NCBI GenBank assembly: GCA_030142905.1
Contig: JASJOG010000473.1
Coordinates: 89,209 to 153,208 of the forward strand
Length of the DNA: 64,000 nucleotides
Reading direction: 5' to 3'
DNA from: Heliopora coerulea
Taxonomy: Eukaryota > Cnidaria > Anthozoa > Scleralcyonacea > Helioporidae
The translations under genes were made by a program, and so were the position numbers. Below are positions 1 to 10,874 of this stretch, in pieces (position 1 is the first letter of the stretch; every line of letters starts with the position of its first letter). The notes beneath the pieces are model-generated. The model was not told the DNA's origin, searched no databases, and saw nothing but the letters and a program-made list of their open reading frames with translations.

Positions 1-560
1 ATCCACAAATCTATGCCAACGCATGCAAATTACTGTTCTGCAGAAATTCAAAATGAAGTTACAGAAACACTTGCTGAAATGGTGAAGGTAGTGTTGCAGA
101 TGTAAAATCTGTGGATACAAGATACGTTACTTTATTAGAAGATGGAATGAAAGATAAGAAAAATACAGAAACCGTCTCCATTGCCTTATGATCTGTAAGA
201 GAAGGCCAGATTTATGAATCACTTTTAGACATGACAAGTGTTGCCCATGATGAGTTGGATGAGGCAACTCTAGCGATGAAAACCATCACCGTTTTAAGGA
301 ATGCAGGACTTGACTGTGATAAGATGCTATCACAATTAACTTTGGCATCCACATTACCTGCAATTTTGAAAGACTTTTACCATCTAAGAGAGGCTTTCTC
401 TATCATGTACAAACTTATTGCCACATTAACTACATTTCCATATTTGACAGCCATGTGTGAGTCCTCTTTTTCAACTCCTGCCATGATCGATCAGCCTCAG
501 CAAAGATCAACATTGCAAAAGCACCAAGCCAAGTTAATTTAAGCATTCGAAAAAAACGAA
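1..560 (+). pseudogene. hAT transposase C-terminal fragment
   Basis: The open stretch at 231-542 ends in a hAT-type dimerisation region: a leucine-rich segment (PAILKDFYHLREAF), then FPYLTAMCESSFST, which resembles the conserved ...ASCERSFS... block of hAT transposases, then RSTLQKHQAKL. Similarity seems to continue past the stop at 540 in the same frame. Upstream of 231 the frame is broken and no transposase core is visible, so this is a truncated, non-functional remnant running in from the left edge. Family assignment rests on the C-terminal motif only. A domesticated ZMYM/DUF4371-like gene cannot be excluded. Confidence 0.55.
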
Positions 561-599
561 CCATAAAACTTCATCTGCAACAGTTTTTGTGTCAGTTTT

Positions 600-2010
600 C
601 AATGAAACCTTGTCTTATACAATTGTTTCAATTGATTGAAATTTTTTTTTCACATTTGGATTGCAAATATAAGTACCTTCTTGTCAGTAAACTTGTATTG
701 GATGCAAAGTTTTGAGCCCCTTCAAAATATATTGCCCCTTCCAGCATGACAGGCTGGCTACAAGCCCAAAGAAAAGTATTAGTTACAATAGTGTAGCAAG
801 AAAATGTAACTTAGGGAGACAAAACCTTTCAGGGGCAACTTTGTGCACAGAAAGGGTACTCTCAAAACAGATAACATCTGTCATTCCAGTTCTTTTGATC
901 GAGGTTTGCATTTTAGTGAAAGTGAAAATCAGTAGCTTGGAGATCCTTACCCATTCTATCATTTGATTAATTTACAGTGTTGTACCCAGACCTCAGAGTA
1001 TCTGTGGGCCTGGGAGACCAAACATGCCACTCCCTAGAGGATTCCAGGAGAATAGTTCCCGGAAATTTTAAAAAAATGAGAATTATCGGATTAATTACAC
1101 CAGAAAAAACCATTGGATCTGACTGTAGCTGTCACTGAACTGTGTCAAGTTAATCAATGCAATACTTTTAACTGTAAACAATTTTAAACTTTGGGTAACT
1201 TTTGGCTTTTCAATTCCTTTTGTTTATATAATTTTTTTACCTATTTTATTTCATTATAAAAAATACAGGCCTAGGCCTGTCTGCCTATGGGCTGGGCATG
1301 CCACTGGCTTGTGATGATACTTTGGGATTCTCAGATACTAATTCAACAGGAAAAGCTCTAGCTTCTTGGTTAGACTGACATCAGAGTAAAAGTGATGCTG
1401 TTTAATGTGGGATTGTTTTCATATTCCTATGTATCTTTTAATCCATAAACCCAAACAAGAAGGCAAAAACTGATGCATTACACTTCCTTATGTAAAGGCA
1501 TTTATTTTTTCTCAGAAGAGGGTACTTTTTATCATTTCAAAAGGTTGGGAGGCACATGCCCCCAATTTACTCCAGTTCCTATACCTATGCATTGAATACT
1601 CGGCATTACAGAATGTACCTTGAGATTAATCCACCCAACAAGTTCATACATGTTTCCTTGTGTTCTACACCCTCTGACTACTTCTGAAAGAACAGAGACA
1701 ATTTTTCACACTGTTGTTGGTATACAAGGATGCACAATATGTTGAGCCTCCTTTTGTTTTTTAACTTCCTGCCAACCATTTTGAAAAGTTTTAACTTTGT
1801 TGTGGTTAAAAGTACCCAGTAAAGAGCTCTTAAAATTGATGAAGAGCTTTAAGTTGATGCACATCAACTCTTACAGGAACTTCAAGTGAAAGCTTCAATA
1901 ATATATTTCACAGGGCGAAAAAAACAAACCAATTGCCACAAACTAAAGTTAAAGAACTGTGATGTTTACAAAAGATAACAAAGAAGGAAAATGCAGTTGG
2001 TAAAACTGCT
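600..2010. other. intergenic, no supported gene
   Basis: About 1.4 kb of AT-rich sequence without a convincing coding stretch. The short open frames (for example 712-966) have no recognisable motif. A patch at roughly 990-1080 (CTAGAGG...CCAGG...GGAAATTTTAAAAAAATGAG) resembles 39610-39665, so it may be the subterminal part of a dispersed DNA transposon. Confidence 0.5.
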
Positions 2011-2329
2011 TATCTTTGCAACTAAGCACTCAATGGATGAAAGAGTGCATCAAAGGCTGCATGAAGATATGTGGGCAGTCTGACTTATGCAAACACGATT
2101 TTTTAAGCTACATGAATCCAACACAACCCAATCTTAGTGTTACTGGTAAGAAACACCACAACAGTCTTATTTTCCTTACACGATATCTAGTTACCTTCTT
2201 ACCATATAAACTTGTAAGAACTCATAAAGTCAGGAGATCTACCTTAACCAACGCTTTTAATGTAATTGCATGCAAAGTATTCAGTACAATCCTAACTTGA
2301 ACTACCAAGGGCAATGAGAAATAGTTTGA

Positions 2330-3350
2330 GTTATTAGGGAAGGCCGATCTCAGTTTGTCGAAATTAATGATACAAAATCGTCAGTTAGGGATCTGACTGT
2401 GGGCATTCCGCAGGACTCTGTCCTAGGTCCCATTTTGTATCTATTGTACACCGCACCACTTGCTGAGATAATACAAAGTCATGGACTCAACTACCATTTC
2501 TATGCTGATGATACTCAGCTCTACATATCGTTCAAAGATTGTGATGTCACTGTTGCAAGGTTGCGCATAGAGAACTGTGTCGCTGATATATGTCATTGGA
2601 TGGATGTAAATGAGCTGAAACTCAATCACGACAAGACAGAAATTATGCTTATTCACTCGAAGTACCATACTTGTCCACTTTTCAGCTACTTCAGTATGGG
2701 TAATAAGAGGTTGACAACCACCGCCAATGTCAGGAGTCTGGGAGTAGTACTTGATGACAACATGTTATTTGACGTGCACATCTCAGACATTTGCAGATCA
2801 CCGTTTAATCAGCTTAGAAACTTATCAAAGATAAGAAAGTATCTTACACAGGAGTCGAGCGAAATTGTTATGCATGCTTTTATAACATCTAGACTATTGC
2901 AATTCCTTGCTTTACGGTTGTAGGAAAATGCAGTTGAAGAAGCTTCATCATGTTCAGAACACTGCCGCAAGAATCGTTATTCAGACTCGTAAATTTGATC
3001 ACATTACGCCTGTTTTATTTGACCTTCACTGGCTTCCTGTTAGTTATCGTATTGTTCTTAAAATTCTTTTGCTAGTTTTCAAATCACTTAATAACCTTTC
3101 ACCTAGCTATCTGGTGGACAGACTTAGTCATCAATCGCATTCCAGAAACTTGTGGTCCGCATCTAAGCAGCTTTTAGAACAACCTTGATCGTACACGAAA
3201 ACATACGGGGACAAGGCTTTTTCAGTGTGCACCCCTAAACTGTGGAATTCGCTACCATTCGATTTGCATAAGTCACCATCTTTAAAAGGTTTTAAGAAAG
3301 GTATGAAAACATATCTTTTTAGGCAATTTTTAGAGAGTGGGTCATTGTTT
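2330..3350 (+). pseudogene. non-LTR retrotransposon reverse transcriptase, 5'-truncated
   Basis: The frame from about 2385 encodes the fingers/palm of a LINE reverse transcriptase. The block GIPQDSVLGPILYLLYTAPL corresponds to RT motif B (G-x-P-Q-G-S-x-L-G-P-x-L-F in intact copies). It is followed by YHFYADDTQLYISF with the catalytic YADD, and then the thumb region with LNHDKTEIMLI and SLGVVLDDNM. The frame breaks near 2920 and continues in another frame at 2907-3188 with KLHHVQNTAARIV and HWLPVSYRI, typical of CR1/Jockey-like LINE C-termini. No endonuclease is present upstream, so the copy is 5'-truncated. It ends in an (ATT)n tail, and a frameshift and stop make it inactive. Confidence 0.85.
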
Positions 3351-3510
3351 TTGTAAAATGATTTTCATACCTGTAATATATGGATTGTAAATAGATTTTT
3401 TAAAATATTTTTTATTCCATGCTTGTGATATGTGAATTATTTCAATTTATCCCTTTTTTACATTGTAAAGTGCCATGAGCTCAGGATATGAGCGCTATAT
3501 AAATGAAGTC

Positions 3511-3531
3511 ATTATTATTATTATTATTATT
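3511..3531 (+). repeat. (ATT)n LINE 3' tail
   Basis: A perfect ATT microsatellite directly after the LINE 3' UTR (…GCGCTATATAAATGAAGTC). This position is expected for the simple-repeat tail of a CR1/L2-type LINE, and it marks the right end of that element. Confidence 0.8.
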
Positions 3532-3539
3532 AAAAAGAT

Positions 3540-4415
3540 GATTGGCTTCAAACGAGCTTAATGGAAGGGTAGCAGTCTCCAAACCCCTTTTATGATCCGA
3601 AAATAAATGTAGGGGATTGCTATGGGCCAAGAAGTACAAGCATTATCCCATTGACGACTGGAAAAAAGTTCAGCTTTATGTAAGTAGTTGACGTCTTTGT
3701 CAGACGCAGAAGTAATGAAAGAATGCTAAACGAATGTGTGAAATCTAAAGTAAAATGTGGTGGTGGAAGTATTCAGGTTTGGGGATGTTTCAGTTATGAT
3801 GATGTTATTGATCTGCACAGAATTAATGAGATCCTTACCAAGGAAAACTAACACTCCATCATTCAAAGACATACTTTACCATCTGGCTTAAAACTATCCG
3901 GTCACGGATTCGTTTTACATCAAGATAATGACCCCAAGCCCACCTCTAAGCTCAGTAGAAAATATTTGCAGAGAAAAGAAGACCATAGTTTGCTGGTTGT
4001 TATGGATTTTCCTCCTCAACCCCCTGATATCAATCCAATCAAACATTTATGGGAACATTTGAAAAGGAATAAGACAAAGTATGCAATCACTAGTCAATAA
4101 ACCCTATTGCATGCCGTTAATGAGTGCTGGAACAATCTGAAGCCAGAAATCATCCACAATTTTATTGAATCTATGCCAAAGTGAGTTTCAGCAGTTCTCA
4201 AAGCAAAAGGAGGATACACAAAATATTAATGAAACTAATGCGTGAACACAAAATTCCTTTGATCATTACGATGTTATTTGTTCTTCCACATCAATTATTC
4301 TTTCAATAATGCAGCATTTCTTGGTTGAATGAATGACATTATATTCTAGAGTTCTATATATCAATAAAAGTGACCCTAAGTTTTGGTTGGACTCATACTT
4401 TTGACCTCTACTGTA
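3540..4415 (+). pseudogene. Tc1/mariner transposase remnant
   Basis: Conceptual frames in this stretch contain VQVWGCFSYDDVIDLHRINE (catalytic core leading to the second Asp region), LHQDNDPKPTS (DND block, second catalytic Asp) and FPPQPPDINPIKHLWEHLK (the PDLNPIEHLW block with the final acidic residue position). Stops and frame breaks interrupt all of them. The right end reads ACTCATACTTTTGACCTCTACTGTA, which matches the end of the related copy at about 62740 in the opposite orientation. The N-terminal helix-turn-helix half is missing because the LINE tail abuts it. Confidence 0.85.
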
Positions 4416-4835
4416 TAGTGGCTTCCATTTAGGTCGCACATATATACAAAATTTTTACCTTAGCTCACCATCTGAGTCTCGGTAGCTCAATGGTTAGAGC
4501 ATCTAACCGGTCATCAGAAGGTTGTGGGTTCAATCCCCGTCTGGGGCTCAGAAATCATTTTCTGAGTATCAAGCTTGAAGATCGTTCATCTACCTTACTA
4601 TATCCAAGCTCTCACGTTTCTCAAACATCAAACTGCTTGAATCATTGTTAATATATAGTGGCTTCCATTTAGGTCGCACATATAGATCGAATTTGCACCT
4701 TAGCTCAATGGTTTAAGCATCTAACCAGTCATCGGAAGGTTGCGGGTTCAATCCCTGTCTGGGGCTCAGCAATCATTTTCTGAGTATTGAGCTTGAAGAT
4801 CGTTCATCTACCTTACTGGAGGTTTGGATGGGTAC
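4413..4835 (+). repeat. tandem tRNA-derived SINE-like repeat, two units
   Basis: Two direct copies of a unit of about 240 bp. Each begins ATAGTGGCTTCCATTTAGG (4416 and 4656), includes a tRNA-like block with a good A box (TAGCTCAATGGTTAGAGCA at 4482) and B box (GGTTCAATCCCC at 4527), and continues into a shared body (GAGTATCAAGCTTGAAGATC). In the second unit the tRNA 5' arm is deleted and the A box is TAGCTCAATGGTTTAAGCA. The anticodon arm pairs poorly and lacks the invariant U33, so this is a SINE head rather than a functional tRNA. Polymerase III promoter boxes are visible. No terminal A tail was identified. Confidence 0.65.
4474..4550 (+). repeat. tRNA-like head of SINE unit 1
   Basis: The cloverleaf-like segment has an acceptor-like pairing GAGTCTC/GGGGCTC with mismatches, a D-arm with TAGCTCAATGGTTAGAGC and a T-arm GGTTCAATCCCC. 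The 7-nt loop in the anticodon position reads CCGGTCA with C at position 33. This argues against a decoding tRNA and for a tRNA-derived pseudogene or SINE head. Confidence 0.6.
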
Positions 4836-4839
4836 TATT

Positions 4840-5575
4840 CGAGCCATAACTTCTGCATTGGTGCAGCAACAATGGCCACCAGAGCAGGCATACTTAATCA
4901 CCTTATTCAGGTTTTGGGCTGTAGGAGAAGCGATGCTTACAAACATTATATCCAAGCACCACATGATGCAATTACTAGGTAATGTAACCCGTGGCTTGGT
5001 TGCCAGGGTTACCTCCTTATTTACTGCTGCTTATTTTACAAGAATTGCTGTTTGCTTTGCTATAATGGCACCTACCCCAATCTTAATATTGACAAGTTAA
5101 CAACTGTTTATAGTGAAATGACTATTCCAGAATACATACTAATGTTCAGCAAATGTTTAAAAGGGAACTCTACCCATGAGACAACTTGACCTTAAAAAAA
5201 AAGATAAAAATTGTAGGAACCTCCTTGCAAAGTTTTGCAGTTTGTCTTCACATACTGTAGTTCCCAAGAATATTTCTCTAATAAATTTCCGCTGGCTCAC
5301 AAAATGATCAGTCAACACACCCATTAGGTTTTTGTGACATCAATGCACGAAAAAGTAACAATCAACTGCAACATTCATTATTGTGAATTTGCAATTGTTG
5401 TCTTGACTGTTGTTGGTAAAGTTTTCACAGAAGTGGAGGGAATAGAAATGGAGAACACAGGTGACACCAAATAAGTAGGCAAAATTTCTTGGTGTACATG
5501 CGGCTCTTGCTGCCAAGAAGTTGCAGAACTGAATCAAAAACTAGATGGTAGGAAGTTATTCTGAATTACAGAGTT
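4840..5575. other. intergenic, no supported gene
   Basis: Roughly 0.7 kb between the SINE pair and the P2X7-C-like fragment. The open frame at 4828-5100 starts inside repeat sequence and has no family signature. Nothing else is supported. Confidence 0.45.
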
Positions 5576-5589
5576 TCAGCTTAACAAGG

Positions 5590-6005
5590 TATTATCTTCT
5601 GATCTCGACATTTTCACAGCAGAGGTTATTGATTGTATCACTGATCACAAAGCATTTAGCATTATGTGCAAACATCAAGATGTGTGCCGAACTGCTCTAG
5701 TTTGTATGCATAATGTTCGATGTGATTCTTTACCAGAAACCTTGGAAATAATTAATGTATTTGTTTCATCTCTCAGCATTAATAGCTGTTGAAAGTAATG
5801 AATCTCTATTATTTAGAGCCTATCAATTGGTGGCATACTGTCAATTCACATGTTGGGTACACACTTGTCTTGGGAAAAAGGTGTGGAAGGTAAAACTGTC
5901 TTGTGCTGTGTAGTCACTCTAAGATGCATTTCCCGATCCAAACAGCGAATATACAGGGTACCACGATGCATACAATGAAGATTTTCCAGCTTAAGTTAGT
6001 ATTTT
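5590..6005 (+). pseudogene. P2X7 C-terminal-like (ballast) domain fragment
   Basis: Conceptual translation gives FTAEVIDCITDHKAF followed by MCKHQDVCRTALVC, then in another frame AYQLVAYCQFTCWVHTCLGK, LSCAV and DAFPDPNSEYTGY. The order resembles the cysteine/arginine-rich module found at the C-terminus of P2X7 receptors and dispersed in cnidarian, fish and TE-linked genes (family form YRxFxxWxxxxLGxxxRxxxPSCAVxxIRxxFP). Several stops and at least one frame change break it. The Polinton starts about 40 bp downstream, so it landed beside or in the 3' part of this fragment. The assignment is from recalled family resemblance. Confidence 0.55.
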
Positions 6006-6039
6006 TGTTTTTTTCAAAATGAGACTTGTGCCTAATAAT

Positions 6040-6193
6040 AGTAGTTGTAAATATGCCGATTCTAGCACATTCCATTCTGATGACGTCATCACCTGAAAAC
6101 CCCCTACTGTCAATCAAATGCTGCAATGCATTCTGGGAAACTTGAGAAAAGACATCTCAAGTTTTGAATTTCCCGCCACTTCTATGACGTCAT
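6040..6193 (+). repeat. Polinton left terminal inverted repeat
   Basis: The segment matches the reverse complement of 20588-20743 with only a few mismatches and small indels. It starts 5'-AG, as Polinton termini do. It contains two palindromic TGACGTCA octamers, at 6081-6088 and 6185-6192, the second lying at the inner border of the repeat. Confidence 0.95.
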
Positions 6194-6266
6194 CAGTGAC
6201 AATGATTGGAAAAAAATTTTGTATGAATTTTTTCATACAAAATTCTAAAGGAAAAAACACCTTTTT

Positions 6267-6707
6267 TTATTCTTCTTTTTCCTCCTCATTTCCATGATAT
6301 TTCTTTTTCATAACGTGTTTTCCAACTGTTAATCCACCAGAAAGAATTCCAAGATAGGGAAGAAAAGGTGTCACTTTTTCAACCAAAAATTTAACATCTC
6401 TTCTCAACAATTTATCTTTCGACAATTCTTTTTCCAATTCTTCACTGCTTTCAATTGCTTCCAATCCTCCAAGCAAATCTGTCAAAAATGTGTTTGCTTT
6501 TTCAGCTTGTTGCCTTTCATATTCTGCATAAATTTTTAACACAATTTTTCCACTTGCTTTCTTCAAACTTGCAACAGATTGACTGATTTCTCCGTCTTCA
6601 GATAAACGTAATAATTCTTCGCGTTTTTTAGCAACATCTTTTTCTCTAGTTTCATTATTTGAATGGTTTTCGGTTGTTGGAATTTCTTCACTCCCATCTT
6701 TACTCAT
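6267..6707 (-). CDS. small Polinton protein of unknown function (146 aa)
   Basis: Last gene of the leftward block, intact, 146 codons. The N-terminus is charged and low-complexity (EEIPTTENHSNNETREKD). The middle is helical (LLRLSEDGEISQSVASLKKA, LTDLLGGLEAIESSEELEKE). A hydrophobic patch near the C-terminus (PFLPYLGILSGGLTVGKHV) is followed by a lysine/glutamate tail. The ATG lies inside the last codons of the ATPase gene and overlaps it by 8 bp, in the context AAAATAAATGAG, the element's usual TAAATG start. I recall similar short proteins beside the ATPase in cnidarian Polintons but cannot name a function. A membrane-associated or virion role is inference from the hydrophobic segment. Confidence 0.75.
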   Translation of the reverse strand: MSKDGSEEIPTTENHSNNETREKDVAKKREELLRLSEDGEISQSVASLKKASGKIVLKIYAEYERQQAEKANTFLTDLLGGLEAIESSEELEKELSKDKLLRRDVKFLVEKVTPFLPYLGILSGGLTVGKHVMKKKYHGNEEEKEE

Positions 6708-7413
6708 TTATTTTATAGTCATATGGAAAAATTAAAGAGATTTCCAAATTGGAATAGCGTTTATTTTTTAATATTTTCATAATTTTTTCCAACTCATTGC
6801 GGCTATTTACACCTGAATATTCTACAAGAATGGTTTTCATATCTTTTTTATTTGGATTATAAAATGTCACCAATTTGGATATATTCTCTCTAAATGGTTT
6901 TGCAATCAAAGTCAGTTGTTGAGTAATGACAACAACAGAAAGATTATAATGTCTTGCAGAAAATCCCAACTTTACCAATTCACTTGTTCTATTTTTAACA
7001 TCTTTTCCACTTGCAACATCATCCAAAATAATTAGTGACTTGCTTCCTTTTGCAAAATCAACAACAATTTTCAAGTATTTTTCAACCTCATCTTGATCAC
7101 AAGGAATAGCAATAAAATCCTCATCCTCATCATATTTCCAATTCTCATAAGTTTTATTCCAAGAAAAAGTAGGACATAATAAAAAGATGTGATCAAAATA
7201 ATTTTTATATTCTCTCTCTAAAAAATTTAAAAGATATCGAGTTTTTCCACAACAAGTCATTCCGACAATAATCATATTAAAAGGTTTCTTTTCTGAATTG
7301 AATTTTTTGACAGATTTTCTTTCTTTTGCTTCTTCTGAAATTTTCAACAATTGCAATTTTTGACTCATTTTTGTTTTTTCTGTTTTTTTCTCTTGTGAAG
7401 TAATTTTTTCCAT
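6700..7413 (-). CDS. Polinton packaging ATPase (FtsK/HerA-type, A32-like)
   Basis: Intact 237-codon gene. The Walker A loop is GMTCCGKT (about residues 52-59). Walker B is SLIILDDV (about 130-137), and a downstream SVVVITQQ strand carries the sensor-like glutamines. The stretch NMIIVGMTCCGKTRYLLNFL and the short overall length fit the genome-packaging ATPases of Polintons, virophages and poxvirus A32. Its role would be ATP-driven DNA packaging into the capsid, next to the major capsid gene as usual. The N-terminus is lysine-rich (about 40 residues). The start context is TAAATAAAAAACAATG, not the exact TAAATG of its neighbours. The stop overlaps the next ATG. Confidence 0.9.
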   Translation of the reverse strand: MEKITSQEKKTEKTKMSQKLQLLKISEEAKERKSVKKFNSEKKPFNMIIVGMTCCGKTRYLLNFLEREYKNYFDHIFLLCPTFSWNKTYENWKYDEDEDFIAIPCDQDEVEKYLKIVVDFAKGSKSLIILDDVASGKDVKNRTSELVKLGFSARHYNLSVVVITQQLTLIAKPFRENISKLVTFYNPNKKDMKTILVEYSGVNSRNELEKIMKILKNKRYSNLEISLIFPYDYKINE

Positions 7414-7423
7414 TGTTTTTTAT

Positions 7424-8636
7424 TTAAAACTGGATAGAAGACAAGTCTTTATTCATAATATTTAACAATCCATCACTAATTACAAAAATGTGACATTTTA
7501 CATTTGCTGTTATTGCTTTCTTCTTAATTTCTAATAGAATTCCAGATTGTGTATTAACTAATTTTTTACCATCTCCATAGACAAAATCATCATTTATAGT
7601 TCTCAAATCAATACATAATGCAAAAGCATCTTTGTAAAACTTTTCAAGACTCATAACAGATTCACAACTTTCATACCCACAGTGAAATATTCTGAATGCT
7701 TCTTCGAAAAATCTACTCTTTGGCATTCCCTGAGAATATATACTATTTGGAACTCCTTCTACGCTAATTTTAACTTCTGTAATATTTGGGTAAACAAATT
7801 GCTCACTATCTGTTACAGTTTTATTTCTAAACAATAATACAATCGCTTTCATACTCTTTCTTGGGATGTTAATCGTCTCATCATGCAAAGTTGCATCTTT
7901 ATCCCATTCCACAGTTTTCATTAAAGTAACATGATTAAATGATAAACTTCTCCCTTGTGAATAATTTGACAAGACCTCATTAGCTAAATCTGAGTTTTCA
8001 ATAGTTTCATATTCCAACTCTAAATTTTCTAAAGAATATCCAGCTACACTTTGACCACTCTGAGCAACCATGATTTCACTTGCTTTTGGTAAAGTTATAA
8101 TGTATTGGAAATTATTAATCATTCCATAAGGAGAATACAATCCGTGAGTTGAAAGTATTTTTTCCAATATCAAACATGAGTTTGTCAGACACTTTTTGTG
8201 TATTTCCACTTGTTGCAGCAGAATCATCTTTTGAAATTAATTTCCTAATATTTTCATTACCAATACCATATTCAATCATATATGATCTTTCATATTCTGG
8301 TTTCCAAAGATCTTTGTAAATTTCCAACAGAGATTCTCCTGTGTTGTCATAGACAATTTCTCCAGCAAATTTAATCACAAGTCTCTTTTTTAACAATTTT
8401 AACAAATTATTCATAAACCAAGATTTTGTGTTGTTATTTTTGAAATCAAAGACTAATCGAAGAGAATCAGGAACCAGACATAAATTTGGATTCAGTTTTG
8501 GAATATCTACATATAAATCTTCTTCTGGATTTATTTTATTTGGATTCAAAGTAACAACTTGTCTCACCCTGTTTCCCTTAATTTCACTCATTCTTGATTT
8601 TTTATATCCTGGATATAATACATTGACTCTACTCAT
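7424..8636 (-). pseudogene. Polinton major capsid protein (double jelly-roll), one frameshift
   Basis: Two overlapping leftward frames make one gene of about 400 codons. The N-terminal half (8115-8636) has SRVNVLYPGYKKSRM, then VDIPKLNPNLCLVPDSLRLV and RLVIKFAGEIVYDNTGE. The C-terminal half (7424 to about 8160) has STHGLYSPYGMINNFQYIIT, ELEYETIENSDLA and RIFHCGYESCESVMSLEKFY. Order and content fit the Polinton MCP that forms the hexons. The C-half has no ATG of its own, and the frames meet at a run of six T (8158-8163), pointing to a single indel in a homopolymer. The start ATG follows TATATAAATGA. In this reading the copy cannot make a full capsid protein. Confidence 0.88.
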
Positions 8637-8700
8637 TCATTTATATATATTTTTTTTCTTTCTTTGTATTCATTGTATAAAAAATAAATTAAAGCAAGTG

Positions 8701-9886
8701 TTAAAATCCACAAGTTTTTGCAAGAAAAGTTATTCCTTTTGCCCCCCATGCTAATATTGACCCAATTAGATTTAAAACTGATGAAATCAATGCTCCAAAA
8801 TTTTTACCAATATTTGCAATTGCTTTTCCCAAATTTCCAACTGCTTTTGCACCAGATTTCAAAGCATTTCTTGCACCAATAATGATTGTTGTTAAAATTC
8901 CTGCAACAGAAATTGAAACTGCTGACAGACCCAAAAGATTTTCTTTTGCCCATTTTTTAAATTTTTCAAATCTCCCCATATCAGATTCTTCAATTTCTTG
9001 TTGAATTATGGAAATTGTTTCTTCTTCTTCAGGTCTTGTATCATTTTCTAATCGCAACTTGTCAGCTACCAATCTTGTTTTTTCAGCATCTTTATACCAT
9101 TTTTCCTTTCCTTCATCAGTTTCAAGTAAAGCTTTTTTGTCTCCAGTGATCAGCTTGTATATCAAGAAAATCAATCTTTTCTTTTGCTGTTTCTCCTTTA
9201 GGATTTAAAACTCTATTTAATTCTCTCACATCCTGACTACTCATTTCTGTTTCTTTCATGTTTTCTTGAATATCTTCAATACTATTATTTAATCTTTCAA
9301 TGGAATTTTGTTTGATTTCGTCTTTGAAAAAATTTCTTTCAAAAGGATCCCATTCATAGTCATCCCAATCCATTTCTTTGTCAATAATGCTATCAAGGGT
9401 TTTTTCATATTCCAAGGTTGATTTCTTCAAAGCATCAACAAACCTATCAACATAATTTATATTTTTTCTAGTATATAATTCAGCCTCATCATTTTGATTA
9501 ACATTACCAATTTGCTTTCCTTCGAAATAGATTGTAACTTTTCCTTTTTCTTTTTTAACAAATTCAGTGTTATCTAACAACAGGCTTGAATTTTCTCCAT
9601 TTTTCTTTGCAAGAGAAGGATCAAATATTTTTCTGAAAAATTTTTTTTTATCCTCAGTCAATGATTTTTTCATTCCTTTTGCATCTTTTTTAACATCAGG
9701 AATATCAACCATGTTGAATTTCATTTTTGGAGATCCTTCATCAAAGTTTTCAGGATAATCTCTAATATCCCAAGGATCGTCGTCACTAAACTTTGTTTCT
9801 GCTTCTTGATATTCTTCTTCTTCTTCTTCCTCCTCTCTCAAATTTTTATTTCGCATTTCAATGTCATCAAATCCACCTTCTGCCAT
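8701..9886 (-). pseudogene. Polinton acidic/hydrophobic structural protein, frameshifted
   Basis: Two frames join into one gene of about 395 codons. The first part (9122-9886, 254 codons) starts in TAAATGGC with a polyglutamate tract near residues 18-25 and a long acidic, helical body. The second part (8701 to about 9170) lacks an ATG, since its upstream limit is a TTG. It contains LLETDEGKEKWYKDAEKTR followed by a glycine/alanine-rich hydrophobic C-terminus (SAVSISVAGILTTIIIGA; GSILAWGAKGITFLAKTCGF). The frame changes at about 9160-9180. Proteins with a charged N-terminus and this type of C-terminal hydrophobic tail recur in animal Polintons. Function is unknown. A membrane-interacting minor virion protein is an inference. 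Confidence 0.7.
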
Positions 9887-9913
9887 TTATTTTATATGAT
9901 TTTTTTTATTTTT

Positions 9914-10874
9914 CTAAAACAGCAGATAATTCTTCTTCATAAAATTTTCCAAGGATTTCTTTTCTCCTTCCAAATCTTTCAACTCATACATGTTTGGATC
10001 TCCAGCAAACACTTTTTCAACTTGGAAAATTTCTTCTGTGAAATTTGCTTCATATCCTTTAGCAAAGACATTTTTATATTTTGAAATTCTAACATGGTCT
10101 CCAATTTTGAATTTTGGAGAAGGAATTTCACCCACAGGTTGACCAAAAAGTCTCACCCAGACTTGATTCTTATTTGATTCATTTACATCTGCAGGTTTCA
10201 TTCCAATCACACTATGTTTTGTTGTGTTATAATTATTAACAAGGTCATCCAAGACATCTATCCATTTGTTGGTATCTTTTGCGTGAAAATATTTCCACAT
10301 GCTTGTTTTAAGCGTCTTATTAAATCTTTCTACAATTGCTGCTTTCCTCTCTGAATAGGTTGTAAAATATTCTACACCGTTGTTTTTCAAGAGTGTTTTA
10401 ACTCCAACATTGTGAAATTATTTTCCGTCGTCAAATTGAGTAAATTTTGGCAATTTTCCGAATCTTGTTTTAAATTTTTCCAACAATTCCTCTACACCCT
10501 TTGTCATATTTTTTGTATCTTTTCTGTAAACAGGAATAGCAAATGAAAATCTTGATAAAATTTCAACAGCTGTTAGGATCCAATAATAACGTTTGTTTTT
10601 ATTTTTATATTTTTTCATATCAACCAAATCCATTTGCAACTGGTCACCCAAATCTCTTACAAATGTTTTTCTAAATTTATGTTTCCTAACAAGTGGTTTA
10701 AACATGGTAAAAGTATCTTGTGTTTTTAACCATTCTCCACCTTTTTTTTCGTGAAACTTTCAAACCTTCTTCTTTTGCTTTTTGATAAAGTCTTTCCGCA
10801 GATTGATAACCTGTTTCTGGATTGTAATAAATGTCTCTTAATTCCTGCTCTACAACAAATTCTTTATCTTTCAT
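9914..10874 (-). pseudogene. Polinton DDE integrase (retroviral type), one frameshift and one nonsense codon
   Basis: Gene of about 320 codons starting at the ATG 10874-10872 in AAAATAAATGAA. The N-terminus is helical (MKDKEFVVEQELRDIYYNPE), then the frame shifts at an 8-A run (plus-strand T run 10742-10749). The catalytic core contains LQMDLVDMKKY (first Asp), FTQFDDGK (second Asp) and AAIVERFNKTLKTSMWKYF (Glu). A TAA at 10418-10420 stands immediately after FDDGK where the family has Glu (one-base change). The C-terminus has an SH3/chromo-like domain (KFKIGDHVRISKYK; EEIFQVEKVF). It would integrate linear element DNA and make the 6-bp duplication. The two lesions mean it is inactive in this copy. 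Confidence 0.93.

Noticed and set aside
4474..4550. Functional tRNA gene
   Set aside because: A and B boxes are good but the anticodon stem is mismatched, position 33 is not T, and the sequence is part of a repeated SINE-like unit.
4828..5100. 90-residue open frame as a small gene
   Set aside because: It begins inside the SINE repeat body, has no recognisable family and overlaps an antisense frame of similar quality.
9806..10084. 92-residue plus-strand frame over the integrase/acidic gene junction
   Set aside because: Phenylalanine-rich antisense shadow of A-rich coding sequence.
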